From Roseiarcus sp963709655 (GTDB taxonomy: Bacteria > Pseudomonadota > Alphaproteobacteria > Rhizobiales > Beijerinckiaceae): 64,000 nt of DNA. A model generated the notes under the pieces. It was not told the DNA's origin. It saw nothing but the letters and a program-made list of their open reading frames with translations, and made no database searches. A program made the translations under genes and the position numbers. Position 1 is the first letter of the stretch. Each line of letters opens with the position of its first letter. The stretch is from assembly GCA_963709655.1 (NCBI GenBank), contig CAVPXF010000016.1, forward strand, positions 62,001 through 126,000, written 5' to 3'. Of this stretch, positions 1 to 8,280 are shown in pieces.

Positions 1-605
1 AGAACGCGCTGGGTGAGGTCCGCCCCCGCCGGCGCGAGGCCGCCCGGCGGCGCCCAGCCGAGCGCCGGCGCGGGCCCGCGGATGACGAGCGGAGCGGTCG
101 CCCCGACGCCGAGCCCGCGCATCACGCCCTTGGCCGGGCTGGGCAGTGCGGCGAGCGTGCGGTTGAGCCAGCCGCTTTCGGTGCGACCCGGGCCGGGGTT
201 GCCGCTTTCCAGAACGTCCTGGCCGTCGAAATGCGAGCGGTCGCGATAGCCGGTGGCGACCGCGTGGACGATGGTCGCCTGTTTCGCGTCATAGAGGCCC
301 TTGAAGGCGGCGAGCGACGGATGGAGGCCGAATTCGCCGTCGAGCGGCAGGGCGGCGTGGTCGCCCGAGGCGGAGAACGCGAGATCGCCGTGCAGCGCCG
401 CATAGTCGGGATCGCCGATCGGCGGGACCGCCGAGAGTCCGTCCATCGCCCCGCGCAAGATGATGACGACGACGCGCGGGTCGCGCGCGCCGGCGGCGCT
501 CGCGGGCGCTGGCAGAAAACCGAAGCCGGCGAGCGCCCCGAACGCGCCGGCCGCGCGCACAAAAGCGCGGCGTGACAGGGACGAGCCGAGAGAGTCGCGA
601 ACCAT
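1..605 (-). CDS. DUF1501 family protein (3' end outside window)
   Basis: The N-terminal ~200 residues of a DUF1501 protein are visible and the gene runs off the left edge. The N-terminus reads SRRAFVRAAGAF followed by a hydrophobic stretch, a twin-arginine export signal, so it is probably exported folded. The mature part begins with DPRVVVVILRGAMDGLS, the typical opening of the family. DUF1501 proteins are nearly always paired with DUF1800, as here, where the upstream gene stops at 608. An ATG at 611 overlaps that stop (ATGA), but the ATG at 605 has AGGAG at a better distance, so 605 was chosen. The biochemical function of the family is unknown. Confidence 0.85.
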   Translation of the reverse strand, partial: MVRDSLGSSLSRRAFVRAAGAFGALAGFGFLPAPASAAGARDPRVVVIILRGAMDGLSAVPPIGDPDYAALHGDLAFSASGDHAALPLDGEFGLHPSLAAFKGLYDAKQATIVHAVATGYRDRSHFDGQDVLESGNPGPGRTESGWLNRTLAALPSPAKGVMRGLGVGATAPLVIRGPAPALGWAPPGGLAPAGADLTQRV

Positions 606-607
606 GG

Positions 608-2146
608 TCATCTCCTCTGGAACTCCGGCGCCATGAACAGCAGCGCCAGCGCCTGCTCGCGCGATTCGGCGCGCTGAATGGTCTCGACGGTGTCCGGCGA
701 CGCCGTCTCGCCGAACGCGGTCTTCAGCGCGGCGAGCGGCTCGGCGGCCCCGCGCATCCGCTGGCCCATCGCCCAGGCGATGTCGAGCCGCGCCTTCATG
801 CCCTCGGGCGAGGCCCACGAGTCGCCGACGTCGGAAAAGCCGTTCGGGCCGGCCGGCTGCCAGAGCGGCATGCCCATGAGATTGAGGGCCTGCAGGTAAA
901 GCCCCGGGTCATGCGGCTGAAAACCGGTCGCTCGCGCTGCCGCGATGACGAATTCGAGCGGGGTGCGGATTTTTGTGCGCTGCGGAGACCAGGCGCGGTC
1001 GTCCGACACCAGCGCCGAGACGACGACCGCGAGGTCGCCGTCGCTGTCCGCAAATCTTCGCGCGAGGGCGGCGACGAGATCGGGCGGCGGGTCGTCGGCG
1101 ACGAAATGGCGCACGAGCTTGGTTGCGATATGCTTCGCCGTCGCGGGAGCGCGGGCGAGATCGTCGAGGACCGCGCGCCCCTGCCCCACGCCGGCTTCCG
1201 AATAGGTCTTGCCGAGGATTTTCCGCACGCCCGGTTCGTGCCAGCTGGGCTTGAAATCGAAAGCTCCGAGCGCGCCCGACTCGCTGTTCGGCCCCGACAC
1301 GCTCCAGCCGGTGATCGCGCGAGCGAACTCGGTGACATCGGCCTGAGTATAGCCGGACCCGACCCCGAGGGTGTGCAACTCCATGATCTCGCGCGCGAGG
1401 TTCTCGTTCAGGCCCCGGCCGGCGAACCTTCCCGGCGCGGCGTTTGGACCGATCGAGTTCTGGTTGTCGAGGAAGAGAATCATCGCGGGATGCGATTCCG
1501 CCGCGATGAGCAGGGTCGAGAACCTGCCCAGCACGTTGGGGCGGATCGCCTCGCGCTCGAAAGGTCCGGCTAGGGTGCGGAGTTCTCCGCTCTTGGCGAC
1601 GGAGACGGCGAAGTGGTTCGACCAGAAGGCGACCAGACGCTCGACGAGGCCCGCGCGCGCCTCGAGTTGCTTGACGAGCCGCGCCTCGGCTTCGGCGAGG
1701 AACTGCGCCTGCTGGACCGGCTTCGGCTTCGGCGGTCCGGTCGTCGCGGGCTCGGGTCTGCCGGGCTCGACCATCGTCGGTGGCGCGGACGGCGCCACCG
1801 ACGGAGCGGCCGCGGTCGCGCCCGGCGACGGACGTGTCAAAGGACCATCCAGCGTTTTGGGACTGGCAGTCGGCGTCGGGGTCAGCGCCGCCGTTTGCAT
1901 CGCAGCCGCGGCCATCTTGGCGCGCTCTTCGCGAATGCCCTCCTCTTGGAGGTAATAGGCCTGGAGAGCCTGGGTTCCGGAGGGCGGGGCATGGTCGCGG
2001 ATCAGCGCGATATTGGCCGTCCACAGTTCTTCCAGGAGGAAGCCGCGCGGATCGCCGGCCGCTTCGCTCAGGCCGCCCGGCCGCGCGCCGAAGCCGAACC
2101 GGTTGAACGCCGTCACGGCGGCGGCGTCATTGGCTCCGATCGCCAT
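608..2146 (-). CDS. DUF1800 family protein
   Basis: A protein of about 512 residues of the DUF1800 family. Family signatures seen include an early NRFGFGARPG segment, a central NLAREIMELHTLGVGSGYTQADV block and ITGWSV. A proline/alanine-rich low-complexity insert lies at roughly residues 85-135. It is immediately upstream of the DUF1501 gene with coupled start and stop, the standard two-gene arrangement. No enzymatic role is established. The frame stays open to a TTG at 2167; ATG at 2146 (MAIGAND) is preferred because it begins at the conserved region. Confidence 0.85.
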   Translation of the reverse strand: MAIGANDAAAVTAFNRFGFGARPGGLSEAAGDPRGFLLEELWTANIALIRDHAPPSGTQALQAYYLQEEGIREERAKMAAAAMQTAALTPTPTASPKTLDGPLTRPSPGATAAAPSVAPSAPPTMVEPGRPEPATTGPPKPKPVQQAQFLAEAEARLVKQLEARAGLVERLVAFWSNHFAVSVAKSGELRTLAGPFEREAIRPNVLGRFSTLLIAAESHPAMILFLDNQNSIGPNAAPGRFAGRGLNENLAREIMELHTLGVGSGYTQADVTEFARAITGWSVSGPNSESGALGAFDFKPSWHEPGVRKILGKTYSEAGVGQGRAVLDDLARAPATAKHIATKLVRHFVADDPPPDLVAALARRFADSDGDLAVVVSALVSDDRAWSPQRTKIRTPLEFVIAAARATGFQPHDPGLYLQALNLMGMPLWQPAGPNGFSDVGDSWASPEGMKARLDIAWAMGQRMRGAAEPLAALKTAFGETASPDTVETIQRAESREQALALLFMAPEFQRR

Positions 2147-2257
2147 CGAAAAACGAACCCCCGTCAAGGAAGCGCAAGCGTTCTTTAGGCCGCGATTACA
2201 GCATGAATAGGATGAGCCGAGCGTGAACCGATGGCGGCGAAAATTGGGCCGGGCGCT

Positions 2258-2399
2258 TAACTCCCAAGCCGGGCTGCCATGGCAAGAACCTCATCCTGAG
2301 CTTGTCGAAGGATGATCCAGTGGGCGGGGGCGTTCGTGCGCGCTGGGGCGTCCTTCGACAAGCTCAGGACGAGGGGCGAAGGGGGCGGCTTGGGAGTTA
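2258..2399. repeat. Long interrupted inverted repeat
   Basis: Two nested pairs of inverted arms. The outer arms are TAACTCCCAAGCCG at 2258-2271 and its exact complement at 2386-2399. The inner arms are TCCTGAGCTTGTCGAAGGA at 2294-2312 and its exact complement at 2351-2369. The inner motif is a dispersed intergenic palindrome of a kind common in alphaproteobacteria. It lies upstream of the DUF1800 gene. A degenerate copy of the inner arm is found at 45726-45744. Confidence 0.8.
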
Positions 2400-2959
2400 C
2401 CCGGGCGCTTGAAAATCGACGCGGGCCCTGGGGCCAGGCGACGATTTGCGGCTCGAACCGGGAACGCCTCGTCCGCAGTTATTTTCATAACATCATACCG
2501 ACTCGACATTTCCTTGCGAAAAAGGGAAGTCAGCGTTAGTCTGATCCCAATGCCCGATCGGACCTCGCGACGTCGACTGCAAGGATTCCCGCCTAGGCCC
2601 AGCCTCTGGCGCCCAGGGTGGGGTTGCCGCGCAGTCGACCCCTTTTGGCCCAAGACGGCTGGCTCTCGCGACGCCTTCTAGGGGAAAGAGCGCAGCGAAA
2701 ATAAAAATCGGCCCCGGGTCGCGCGTAACCCATTGAAAAGGCGCATTTCGGACGAGAGAATCCAAGGAATTCCAAATCAATCCAACCGTCTGAAACCCGG
2801 AGATTCGCGGAGCCCCGATGCACGCCCGCGTAGGCCTGAGGAAATCCAAATAACTCGCGCCCGAGCTCCGCCATCATATTTATCTACGCTATCATGTATA
2901 ATATCGCCAGCGCAGGGTTTCCCCGTCGCGGACAGGACCCGCACGGGGCGCCGGCCGTC
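2400..2959. other. Intergenic region without a convincing gene
   Basis: Between the rdgB stop and the inverted repeat, short open frames exist on both strands but lack ribosome binding sites and family resemblance. The stretch near 2870-2900 is AT-rich and could hold promoter elements, but no specific site is claimed. Confidence 0.5.
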
Positions 2960-3607
2960 CTATAGCCAATGGCGCGCGAAGGCCTGGAACGCCCGGGCGC
3001 GATGCGACAGCGCCAGCGACCCGTCGGCCGGAATGCCGTGCTTCTCCTCAGAACTCATCTCGCCGAAGGTGCGCGCGTGGCCGTCGGGCCTGAAAATGGG
3101 ATCGTAGCCAAAGCCCGCCGTGCCGCGGGGCGGGAACACGAGTTCGCCGTCGACGCGGCCCTCAAAGGTCTCAGTCCGGCCGTCCGGCCAGCCAAGCGCC
3201 AGCGCGCTGACGAAATACGCCCGCCACGGCTTTGCGGCGCCCGCCGCCAAAAGTTCGCGCTCGATCCGGGCCATCGCGGCGGCGAAGTCCTTGGAGCCGC
3301 CGGCCCAGCGCGCCGAATAGACGCCCGGGGCGCCGCCCAGCGCCTCGACGCAAAGCCCGGAATCGTCGGCCAGCGCCGGCTCGCCGGCCGCCCGCGCCGC
3401 GGCCTCCGCCTTGATCGCCGCGTTGTCCCGGAACGTCACGCCGGTCTCCTCCGGCTCGGAGAGGTTCAACTCCGCCGCGCCGACCGCCTCGACGCCGTGA
3501 GGCGCGAGCAGCTCGCGGATCTCCCTGAGCTTGCCGGCGTTATGGGTCGCCGCCACGATCCGGGCGGGAAGCCGGCGCCGGGATGGGTCGGGAGCGTCAA
3601 CCGTCAT
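2960..3607 (-). CDS. rdgB: RdgB/HAM1 non-canonical purine NTP pyrophosphatase
   Basis: A 215-residue RdgB/HAM1 enzyme, which hydrolyses dITP, ITP and XTP to monophosphates and keeps deaminated purines out of nucleic acid. Family marks seen are the N-terminal ATHNAGKLREI loop (nucleotide binding), LADDSGLCVEALGGAPGVYSARWAG with the catalytic acidic residue, and the C-terminal SHRARAFQAF block. The ATG at 3607 overlaps the stop of the upstream protease gene (ATGA), so it is translationally coupled. The same frame is open further upstream but only as out-of-frame reading of that protease gene. Last gene of a three-gene minus-strand group. Confidence 0.95.
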   Translation of the reverse strand: MTVDAPDPSRRRLPARIVAATHNAGKLREIRELLAPHGVEAVGAAELNLSEPEETGVTFRDNAAIKAEAAARAAGEPALADDSGLCVEALGGAPGVYSARWAGGSKDFAAAMARIERELLAAGAAKPWRAYFVSALALGWPDGRTETFEGRVDGELVFPPRGTAGFGYDPIFRPDGHARTFGEMSSEEKHGIPADGSLALSHRARAFQAFARHWL

Positions 3608-5097
3608 TGAGCCACCAGCTTGTAGCGTTGCCCTTGCGCCAGCGGCGCGCCGCGCTCGAGGCCGTTCAGGATCAGGAACTGGTCGAGCGGCTCCGGCAGG
3701 AACGACATCCGCGCGGCCATCGTGTCGGGCGTGTCGACGCCGCCGGCCGTGACGATCCTGATCGTCTCGGTCGCGGCCAGCGCCGAATCGCGCGCGTTGA
3801 TCAGGTGAAAGGATTGCAGCGACGCGCGGAAGCGCTGATCGACGTCCGGCGAGAGCGACCGGGCCGCAAAGATCAGACGGTAGAGCCGGCCGTTGAGACG
3901 CACCGCCCCGAGCCGGAAGCTCCACTCGCTCCCGAGCGCCGTCGCGCTCGCCCCGTCGAGGCCGCCGATCTGCAGGGATTCGACGTCCGTCGTCTTCACC
4001 CCGTCGATCCAGCCGGAGGCGATCGCGGAGGCGACGGAGGTCGAATCCGAGAGCGGAATGCTGTCGAGCCGCAGCGCCTCCGCGCCGCCGTCGCCGACGC
4101 CGATCAGCGCGGCGGACTGGTTCTCGAGGGTGAAGCCGGCCGGCCCTTCGAACGCGAACCCGAGCTTCGGATGAATGAACAGGGTCCCGCGCACGACGCC
4201 CTGGGACGGATCGTCGCCGAACAAGAGGCCGTCGATCGCCGCCAGATAGGCGTCCCGGGCGGTGACGCCGCCGCCAGGCGGCGCGAGGTTGCGAGCTTCG
4301 ACTTCCGCCTGGGCGATCCGCTCAGGGGTCGAGGGATGCGTCGCCATCATGTCCGGCCGGTCGGCGGACCGCTCCGAGGTCGAGGAGGAGAGCGCGCTCC
4401 ATTCGCCGAGCGCGGTCAGGAACCGCGCCGCGCCGTAAGGATCGTATCCGGCGCGCGCCAAGGATTTGATGCCGATCTGATCGGCTTCGAACTCCTGCTC
4501 GCGCGAAAAGGTGGCGATCGACAGCCGCGACCGGGCCTCCGCCTCGTCCGGCGCCTGGGAACGGTCCAGCACCTTCTGGTTGACCCGGGCGAACAACGCG
4601 GCGGTCTTGGCGAACTCGGCGCGCTGCGCGGCATGGCGGGCGGTCACGTGCGCGATCTCGTGCGCCATCACCGCGGCGATCTCGGACGTGTCGTCGGCGA
4701 GCGCCAGCAGGCCGCGGGTCATGAAGATGTCGCCCGAGGGCAGAGCGAAGGCGTTGACGACGGGCGAATCGAGGAGCGTGACCCGATAGGGCTGGTTGGC
4801 GGCGTTGGACGCCTGCGCCAGCTTGGCGAGGACGCCGTTCAGGTAGCTTTCGGTCGCAGGCGCGTGATATTCGCCGCCGAAGGCGTCGATGAGCCGCTTG
4901 CGCTCGGGGCTCGCCGGCGGCGTGATCGGCCGCTGTTCCGCCGCAGTCGGCTCGGACTTGGCCGGAGCGGGCGGCGGCTCGACGGAAGCGCAGGCGGCCA
5001 GGCCAAGGCTGAGCGCAAGCGCTGCGAGCGTCAGCCCGCGCCGCCATGCGGCCGCCCTTGACGGGCGCCGGTCGATGTCCCGGACGCTCACAATCAT
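3604..5097 (-). CDS. M48 family metalloprotease, lipoprotein
   Basis: A 497-residue periplasmic zinc peptidase. The signal peptide ends in a lipobox LAAC (Cys36), so it is a predicted lipoprotein. The zinc site HEIAH is at residues 146-150 and the third ligand lies in FEADQIG further on, the M48 (Oma1/BepA/LoiP-like) arrangement. The C-terminal half is a long non-catalytic region of unknown fold that ends in KLVAQ. The start overlaps the stop of the upstream SNase-like gene by ATGA, and its own stop overlaps the rdgB start. Probable role: quality control of envelope proteins (family knowledge); specific substrate unknown. Confidence 0.88.
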   Translation of the reverse strand: MIVSVRDIDRRPSRAAAWRRGLTLAALALSLGLAACASVEPPPAPAKSEPTAAEQRPITPPASPERKRLIDAFGGEYHAPATESYLNGVLAKLAQASNAANQPYRVTLLDSPVVNAFALPSGDIFMTRGLLALADDTSEIAAVMAHEIAHVTARHAAQRAEFAKTAALFARVNQKVLDRSQAPDEAEARSRLSIATFSREQEFEADQIGIKSLARAGYDPYGAARFLTALGEWSALSSSTSERSADRPDMMATHPSTPERIAQAEVEARNLAPPGGGVTARDAYLAAIDGLLFGDDPSQGVVRGTLFIHPKLGFAFEGPAGFTLENQSAALIGVGDGGAEALRLDSIPLSDSTSVASAIASGWIDGVKTTDVESLQIGGLDGASATALGSEWSFRLGAVRLNGRLYRLIFAARSLSPDVDQRFRASLQSFHLINARDSALAATETIRIVTAGGVDTPDTMAARMSFLPEPLDQFLILNGLERGAPLAQGQRYKLVAQ

Positions 5098-5948
5098 GGA
5101 CGCGGTATGCCCACCCCCGGCGCATTTGAGCGACCCAAGAATTCGATCATCGCCGGCTCGCTGACCTCGAGTCTCGGGCCCAAACGGTTGTCGAGCGCCC
5201 CCCGCGCACGGATCGTCTCACCGGCCGCAGCGTCGATGGGATGCCCGGCTCGCGCAAAAGCCGACTCGAGCTTTCGCGGGACGACGACCGTCGGGCCGCC
5301 CTTTGCAACGAGGTCAAAATAGAGGCGCGAGCGGCCGATGCCAACCCTTCTCACCGCGCCTTCGATCACGACCAGTCGTCCGTCGCTCGCCCGCAACGCC
5401 TCGAGGTCCGTCGCGGCGATGACCGCATAGCGCGGATCGGCCCAGAGGCCGAGGCCGGCGCGGCGCGCCTCGTCCTCAATGGAAAGCCGCTGAGGGACGC
5501 AGCCCCGCGCCTCGACGGCCGGCGCGACACGGGCATATCCGGCGGCGAGCAGCGCCGAGGCGGCGGAAATTTTGCGGTCCGGATCGCCGGGATCGGAAAC
5601 GACGATGTCCGCGACCACCCGTCCCCAGCGGTCCGTTTCGCTCGCGAGCCGTTCGAGTTCGCCATCTCGGCCGACGAAGCGGCGCTTGAGAAAGTCTCGC
5701 GCAGCGCCGGCGAGGTCCGGCGCGCGATCGGGATCGGGCGACGCCACGCCGCCGAGACGGACGGTCCGGCCGTCGGAGAGGACGAAGTCGAGGCGCTGGT
5801 CGACCCCCGCGATGCGGACGGTCCCGTCCGGCGTCCCGCAGGCGGCGCGGGCGGACGAGGCCGCCGCGACCAGCGCGAGCACAAGCGCCCGCGCCAGGCG
5901 GACAGCGCGCAAACGTGGAGGAGGAGCGTGCACGGCGCGCAATTCCAT
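5094..5948 (-). CDS. SNase-like (thermonuclease-fold) secreted protein
   Basis: A 284-residue protein with a cleavable signal peptide (hydrophobic ARALVLALVAAASSARA) and an SNase-like OB-fold region: LDFVLSDGRTVRLGGVASPD, then DRWGRVVADIVV. The usual staphylococcal GIDAPE motif reads GVASPD here, so the classical catalytic acid may be missing and nuclease activity is doubtful. The frame is open upstream to 6095, but that part is the antisense of tRNA-Arg; the ATG at 5948, directly before a signal peptide, is the real start. First gene of the coupled SNase / M48 / rdgB group. Confidence 0.75.
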   Translation of the reverse strand: MELRAVHAPPPRLRAVRLARALVLALVAAASSARAACGTPDGTVRIAGVDQRLDFVLSDGRTVRLGGVASPDPDRAPDLAGAARDFLKRRFVGRDGELERLASETDRWGRVVADIVVSDPGDPDRKISAASALLAAGYARVAPAVEARGCVPQRLSIEDEARRAGLGLWADPRYAVIAATDLEALRASDGRLVVIEGAVRRVGIGRSRLYFDLVAKGGPTVVVPRKLESAFARAGHPIDAAAGETIRARGALDNRLGPRLEVSEPAMIEFLGRSNAPGVGIPRP

Positions 5949-6007
5949 GATAAATGTCTTGCCCGCTCGCGGCGCTTTCGTCCAGACGGCGCCCGTGGGC
6001 CGGCGAT

Positions 6008-6084
6008 GTCCCGGTAGCTCAGCAGGATAGAGCACAGGTTTCCTAAACCTGGGGTCAGGGGTTCGATTCCCTTCCGGGACGCCA
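6008..6084 (+). tRNA. tRNA-Arg(CCT)
   Basis: A complete cloverleaf. The acceptor stem GTCCCGG (6008-6014) pairs with CCGGGAC (6074-6080). The anticodon arm CAGGT-TTCCTAA-ACCTG gives anticodon CCT, reading AGG. The T arm contains TTCGATT, and CCA is encoded at 6082-6084. It is the likely integration target of the following island, since its 3' 45 bases recur at 8947-8991. Confidence 0.97.
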
Positions 6085-6215
6085 AACAAAATCAAACACT
6101 TAGCTCAAATCGTGACACACCGAATTTGAAGGCGATTTTAGCTGGGGATGCAATAGGGTAACACATCGCGTGATTGGTGTTTGTCCTCCAGCCGCGGCGC
6201 GTCATAGTCGCCCCC

Positions 6216-6368
6216 ATGCGCAACCTCTACAGCGTCACCAAAGGCCAGCAGGCCATCCGGGATGTCTTCGCCGTCAAGCACGATCGCGCCGGCAACATGG
6301 CGCGGCGCGGCTCCCCGCGCTCTTCCCTGACCAACTGGCGCCGATCGTCTGCGAGGTCGCCCCCCCGT
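6216..6368 (+). pseudogene. SRAP (YedK/HMCES-type) peptidase N-terminal remnant
   Basis: From ATG 6216 the product begins MRNLYSVTKGQQAIRDVF, unmistakably the start of an SOS-response-associated peptidase. The family begins MCNLYS: after Met removal Cys2 is the residue that crosslinks abasic sites. Here codon 2 is CGC (Arg), so catalysis would be lost. The homology then continues in a neighbouring frame as LPALFPDQLAPIVCEVAPP, so a frameshift lies near 6305, and it stops after about 50 residues of a ~200-residue family. A clear degraded fragment. Confidence 0.8.
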
Positions 6369-6458
6369 GCCGCGACAATATGTCATGCGACTAAGCGTGA
6401 CGTGCGTCTAGCGCGGGTCTAGGAGTCCCGGGCGCTCAAAACGGGAGGGAGGTCCCCA

Positions 6459-6689
6459 GTGCTCGCATATGCTTTTGCCTCAGCCCAAGCCGCAGTCCAA
6501 TCTGCGCCCGAATTCGTCGACAGCACGATTGGAATCCTAGAACACGAACGCGACCAACTAATCCCACTGGTGGTCGAAGGTCCGTCCCATCTGCGTTCGC
6601 TTCGGCTTCGCCAATTGAAATTCATAGAGCGACAGCTCGTAGAAATACAGTCGAAGCGAGTGAAGGCGCCGCTGCAAATGCATCAATAA
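6459..6689 (+). CDS. Small protein, paralogue of the N-terminal part of the 8281 product
   Basis: A 76-residue protein of unknown function starting at GTG, with GGGAGGGAGG six bases upstream. The segment ILEHERDQLIPLVVEGP and then LRSLRLRQLKFIERQL is almost repeated in the product at 8281 (ILEHQRDRLISLVVEGP, LRSLRLRQLKSIEQRL). The two genes are therefore duplicates, both inside the tRNA-Arg island. The protein is predicted to be largely helical with no signal peptide. Function not recognised. Confidence 0.65.
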   Translation: MLAYAFASAQAAVQSAPEFVDSTIGILEHERDQLIPLVVEGPSHLRSLRLRQLKFIERQLVEIQSKRVKAPLQMHQ

Positions 6690-6724
6690 AAGGTGCGCTC
6701 CGCGCCTCGGCGACTGGACTCGGC

Positions 6725-6907
6725 CTAAGCGTTGGAGATGGAAAGTACGCAACGTCCATAGTTGTCGATTACACGCGCCGTTAGGGCGCCAGGTGGCCAG
6801 CCTCTTTCGACGACAAGTTGGAACGCGATTGCAGGGCTGTCCGCATTGATATGCATCATGTGGACAATGGTGTCCGCGTCGCCAAAGAACTCGATCTGGT
6901 ACTGCAT
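6725..6907 (-). CDS. Small conserved-looking hypothetical protein
   Basis: About 60 residues from an ATG at 6907: MQYQIEFFGDADTIVHMMHI then an alternating pattern ending with WPPGALTARVIDNYGR. The composition and the strand-helix-strand pattern resemble a widespread class of ~60-residue rhizobial orphan proteins (recollection, not searched). The frame is open 10 codons further upstream, but the ATG is preferred. It is convergent with the 6459 gene. Function unknown. Confidence 0.5.
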   Translation of the reverse strand: MQYQIEFFGDADTIVHMMHINADSPAIAFQLVVERGWPPGALTARVIDNYGRCVLSISNA

Positions 6908-7292
6908 ATTCAGCGCTCCATATGACCGCAGTCGCAACGTTTACCAGACTGCCGATATACTGCACCAAGTAGTACCAGATTGCCGCCACTCCTCGGGCAG
7001 GTTGCGCTGGTATTGCGAAAGTACATAGACAGCGTTCACTTCACAACGCGACAATTCGGCGCATTGATCGCCTAATACAATCCTCGTAAGAAGAGCCTCT
7101 CGATGTGCAGGAACGTTGAGAGAGGACGTGTACAGGCAAAGGCCAATAGACCTTTGTGCTTGGCGCAGGCTTAGCGGTCGTCGATTTGTCTCGCCGGCGT
7201 TGCGAAAGTCTGCGCCTTTTGACGCATCCGCACAAGCGCGCGGCTCCAAACAAGACAACGCCACTGCGTCTAACGGTCTGGGAGGAATAAAG

Positions 7293-7498
7293 ATGACCAA
7301 GCAAGATATTCAGAGGAATACGAAGATCTATGGACCTGGTTCAAAGCGCTTGACGCCGCGACTGATGCGGCTCGCGCGAGGATCCATGCCACGCTGGCGT
7401 CCAATCGGGCCGATGGCCCGACGTCCGCGGCGCTTATCTTGCGCCGCCGAGTTGGTGAGGAGCAGAAAGCGGTTCGCGGCGAACGGGCCACGGCCTGA
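7293..7498 (+). pseudogene. Frameshifted small gene
   Basis: GGAGG at 7281-7285 precedes ATG 7293 (MTKQDIQRN), but the protein-like frame is a different one. From about 7310 it reads EEYEDLWTWFKALDAATDAA and continues to RGERATA with a stop at 7496. That second frame has no start codon between a stop at 7271 and the coding-like part. One indel near 7311-7321 would join them into a ~68-residue protein. It is either a decayed gene or a sequence error. No family recognised. Confidence 0.5.
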
Positions 7499-7519
7499 TT
7501 GTGACGAGTTAGTTAGCAG

Positions 7520-7726
7520 ATGCTTTCGTTTGTGGAACGAGGACGCCAAAGGGCGATCTGGATCGAAGCGGAGGCGGAATTGCTCATCCAGCATCTTGGA
7601 CTCCTCGCGCTCAATGCGGCCCGCAGGATGGAGGTCGACGCCGGCGACTTCCCTTCGGTGCGGTACTGGCGATCGGTGAGGAAGGCGATCGCGCGCGAGA
7701 CGGAGATCGAAACATATTGGCTTTGA
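7520..7726 (+). CDS. Small hypothetical protein
   Basis: A 68-residue frame from ATG 7520, just after the broken gene. The predicted product is mostly helical (MLSFVERGRQRAIWIEAEAE onward) and ends in ETEIETYWL. The ribosome binding site is weak. The frame is kept because its composition is protein-like and no better frame competes here. Function unknown. Confidence 0.35.
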   Translation: MLSFVERGRQRAIWIEAEAELLIQHLGLLALNAARRMEVDAGDFPSVRYWRSVRKAIARETEIETYWL

Positions 7727-8280
7727 GGGACGGGCCGACAGGCTCAATGGGATAGGGTCGGGCCGGTCATCTTCCTGCGAGCCCGCGCGCTCCAGCGCCG
7801 CGCCGTCAATCTCCGCTGGCCTCTTCGCATGACGCGCCAGGACCTGTGCTCGCGTGCGGCTGCACACTTCCGCGCCGGGCGGCGCTCGCCATCCTACGCC
7901 AATGAACTGCCCTCTGGCGGTCTGCCGCTTTGTGCTTGAGCCCGCGAGCTACCTTCCGAATAGGCTTCGGCGCAATGGTCATGAATGAGGGCCTCGGCGT
8001 CGTCGTCGCCGTCATTTATCGGTCCGAGCCTTTCCGAAACTGACGACCCTGCGTCATGTCAGCGCGGGCGCTATGATGTCACATCGCAACCGGAGCGTGG
8101 CGAGACTATTAAGCCCTCGTCCCAGGAGGATAAGGAAGGCTGCGCGCCCTGCCGCCTGCCGCCCGGCAAGGCCCCAAACGACGCTTGATTGGTCTCGTCG
8201 TCGTAGCTGGCGCGCCTGTGCTCACCGGCGCCCTTTCTCAAGGGCGCCGGCCTTCTACGCGACGGGATTGAGAGGTCTCT
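7727..8280. other. Gene-free part of the island
   Basis: No frame with a plausible start, binding site and composition is visible. It contains the hairpin described at 8225-8250. Confidence 0.4.
8225..8250 (+). terminator. Perfect 11-bp hairpin before the 8281 gene
   Basis: CCGGCGCCCTT at 8225-8235, loop TCTC, then the exact complement at 8240-8250, followed by CCTTCT. The stem is strong and GC-rich with only a weak pyrimidine tail, so it could terminate transcription from upstream or act as a leader structure for the gene beginning at 8281. Confidence 0.5.

Noticed and set aside
2593..2877. 94-codon minus-strand frame before rdgB
   Set aside because: Ends in Arg-rich nonsense and lacks a binding site; looks like intergenic sequence read through.
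5949..6095. N-terminal extension of the SNase-like protein (EGNRTPDPRFRKPVLYPAELP)
   Set aside because: It is the translated antisense of tRNA-Arg(CCT), a well-known artefact; the ATG at 5948 before a signal peptide is the real start.
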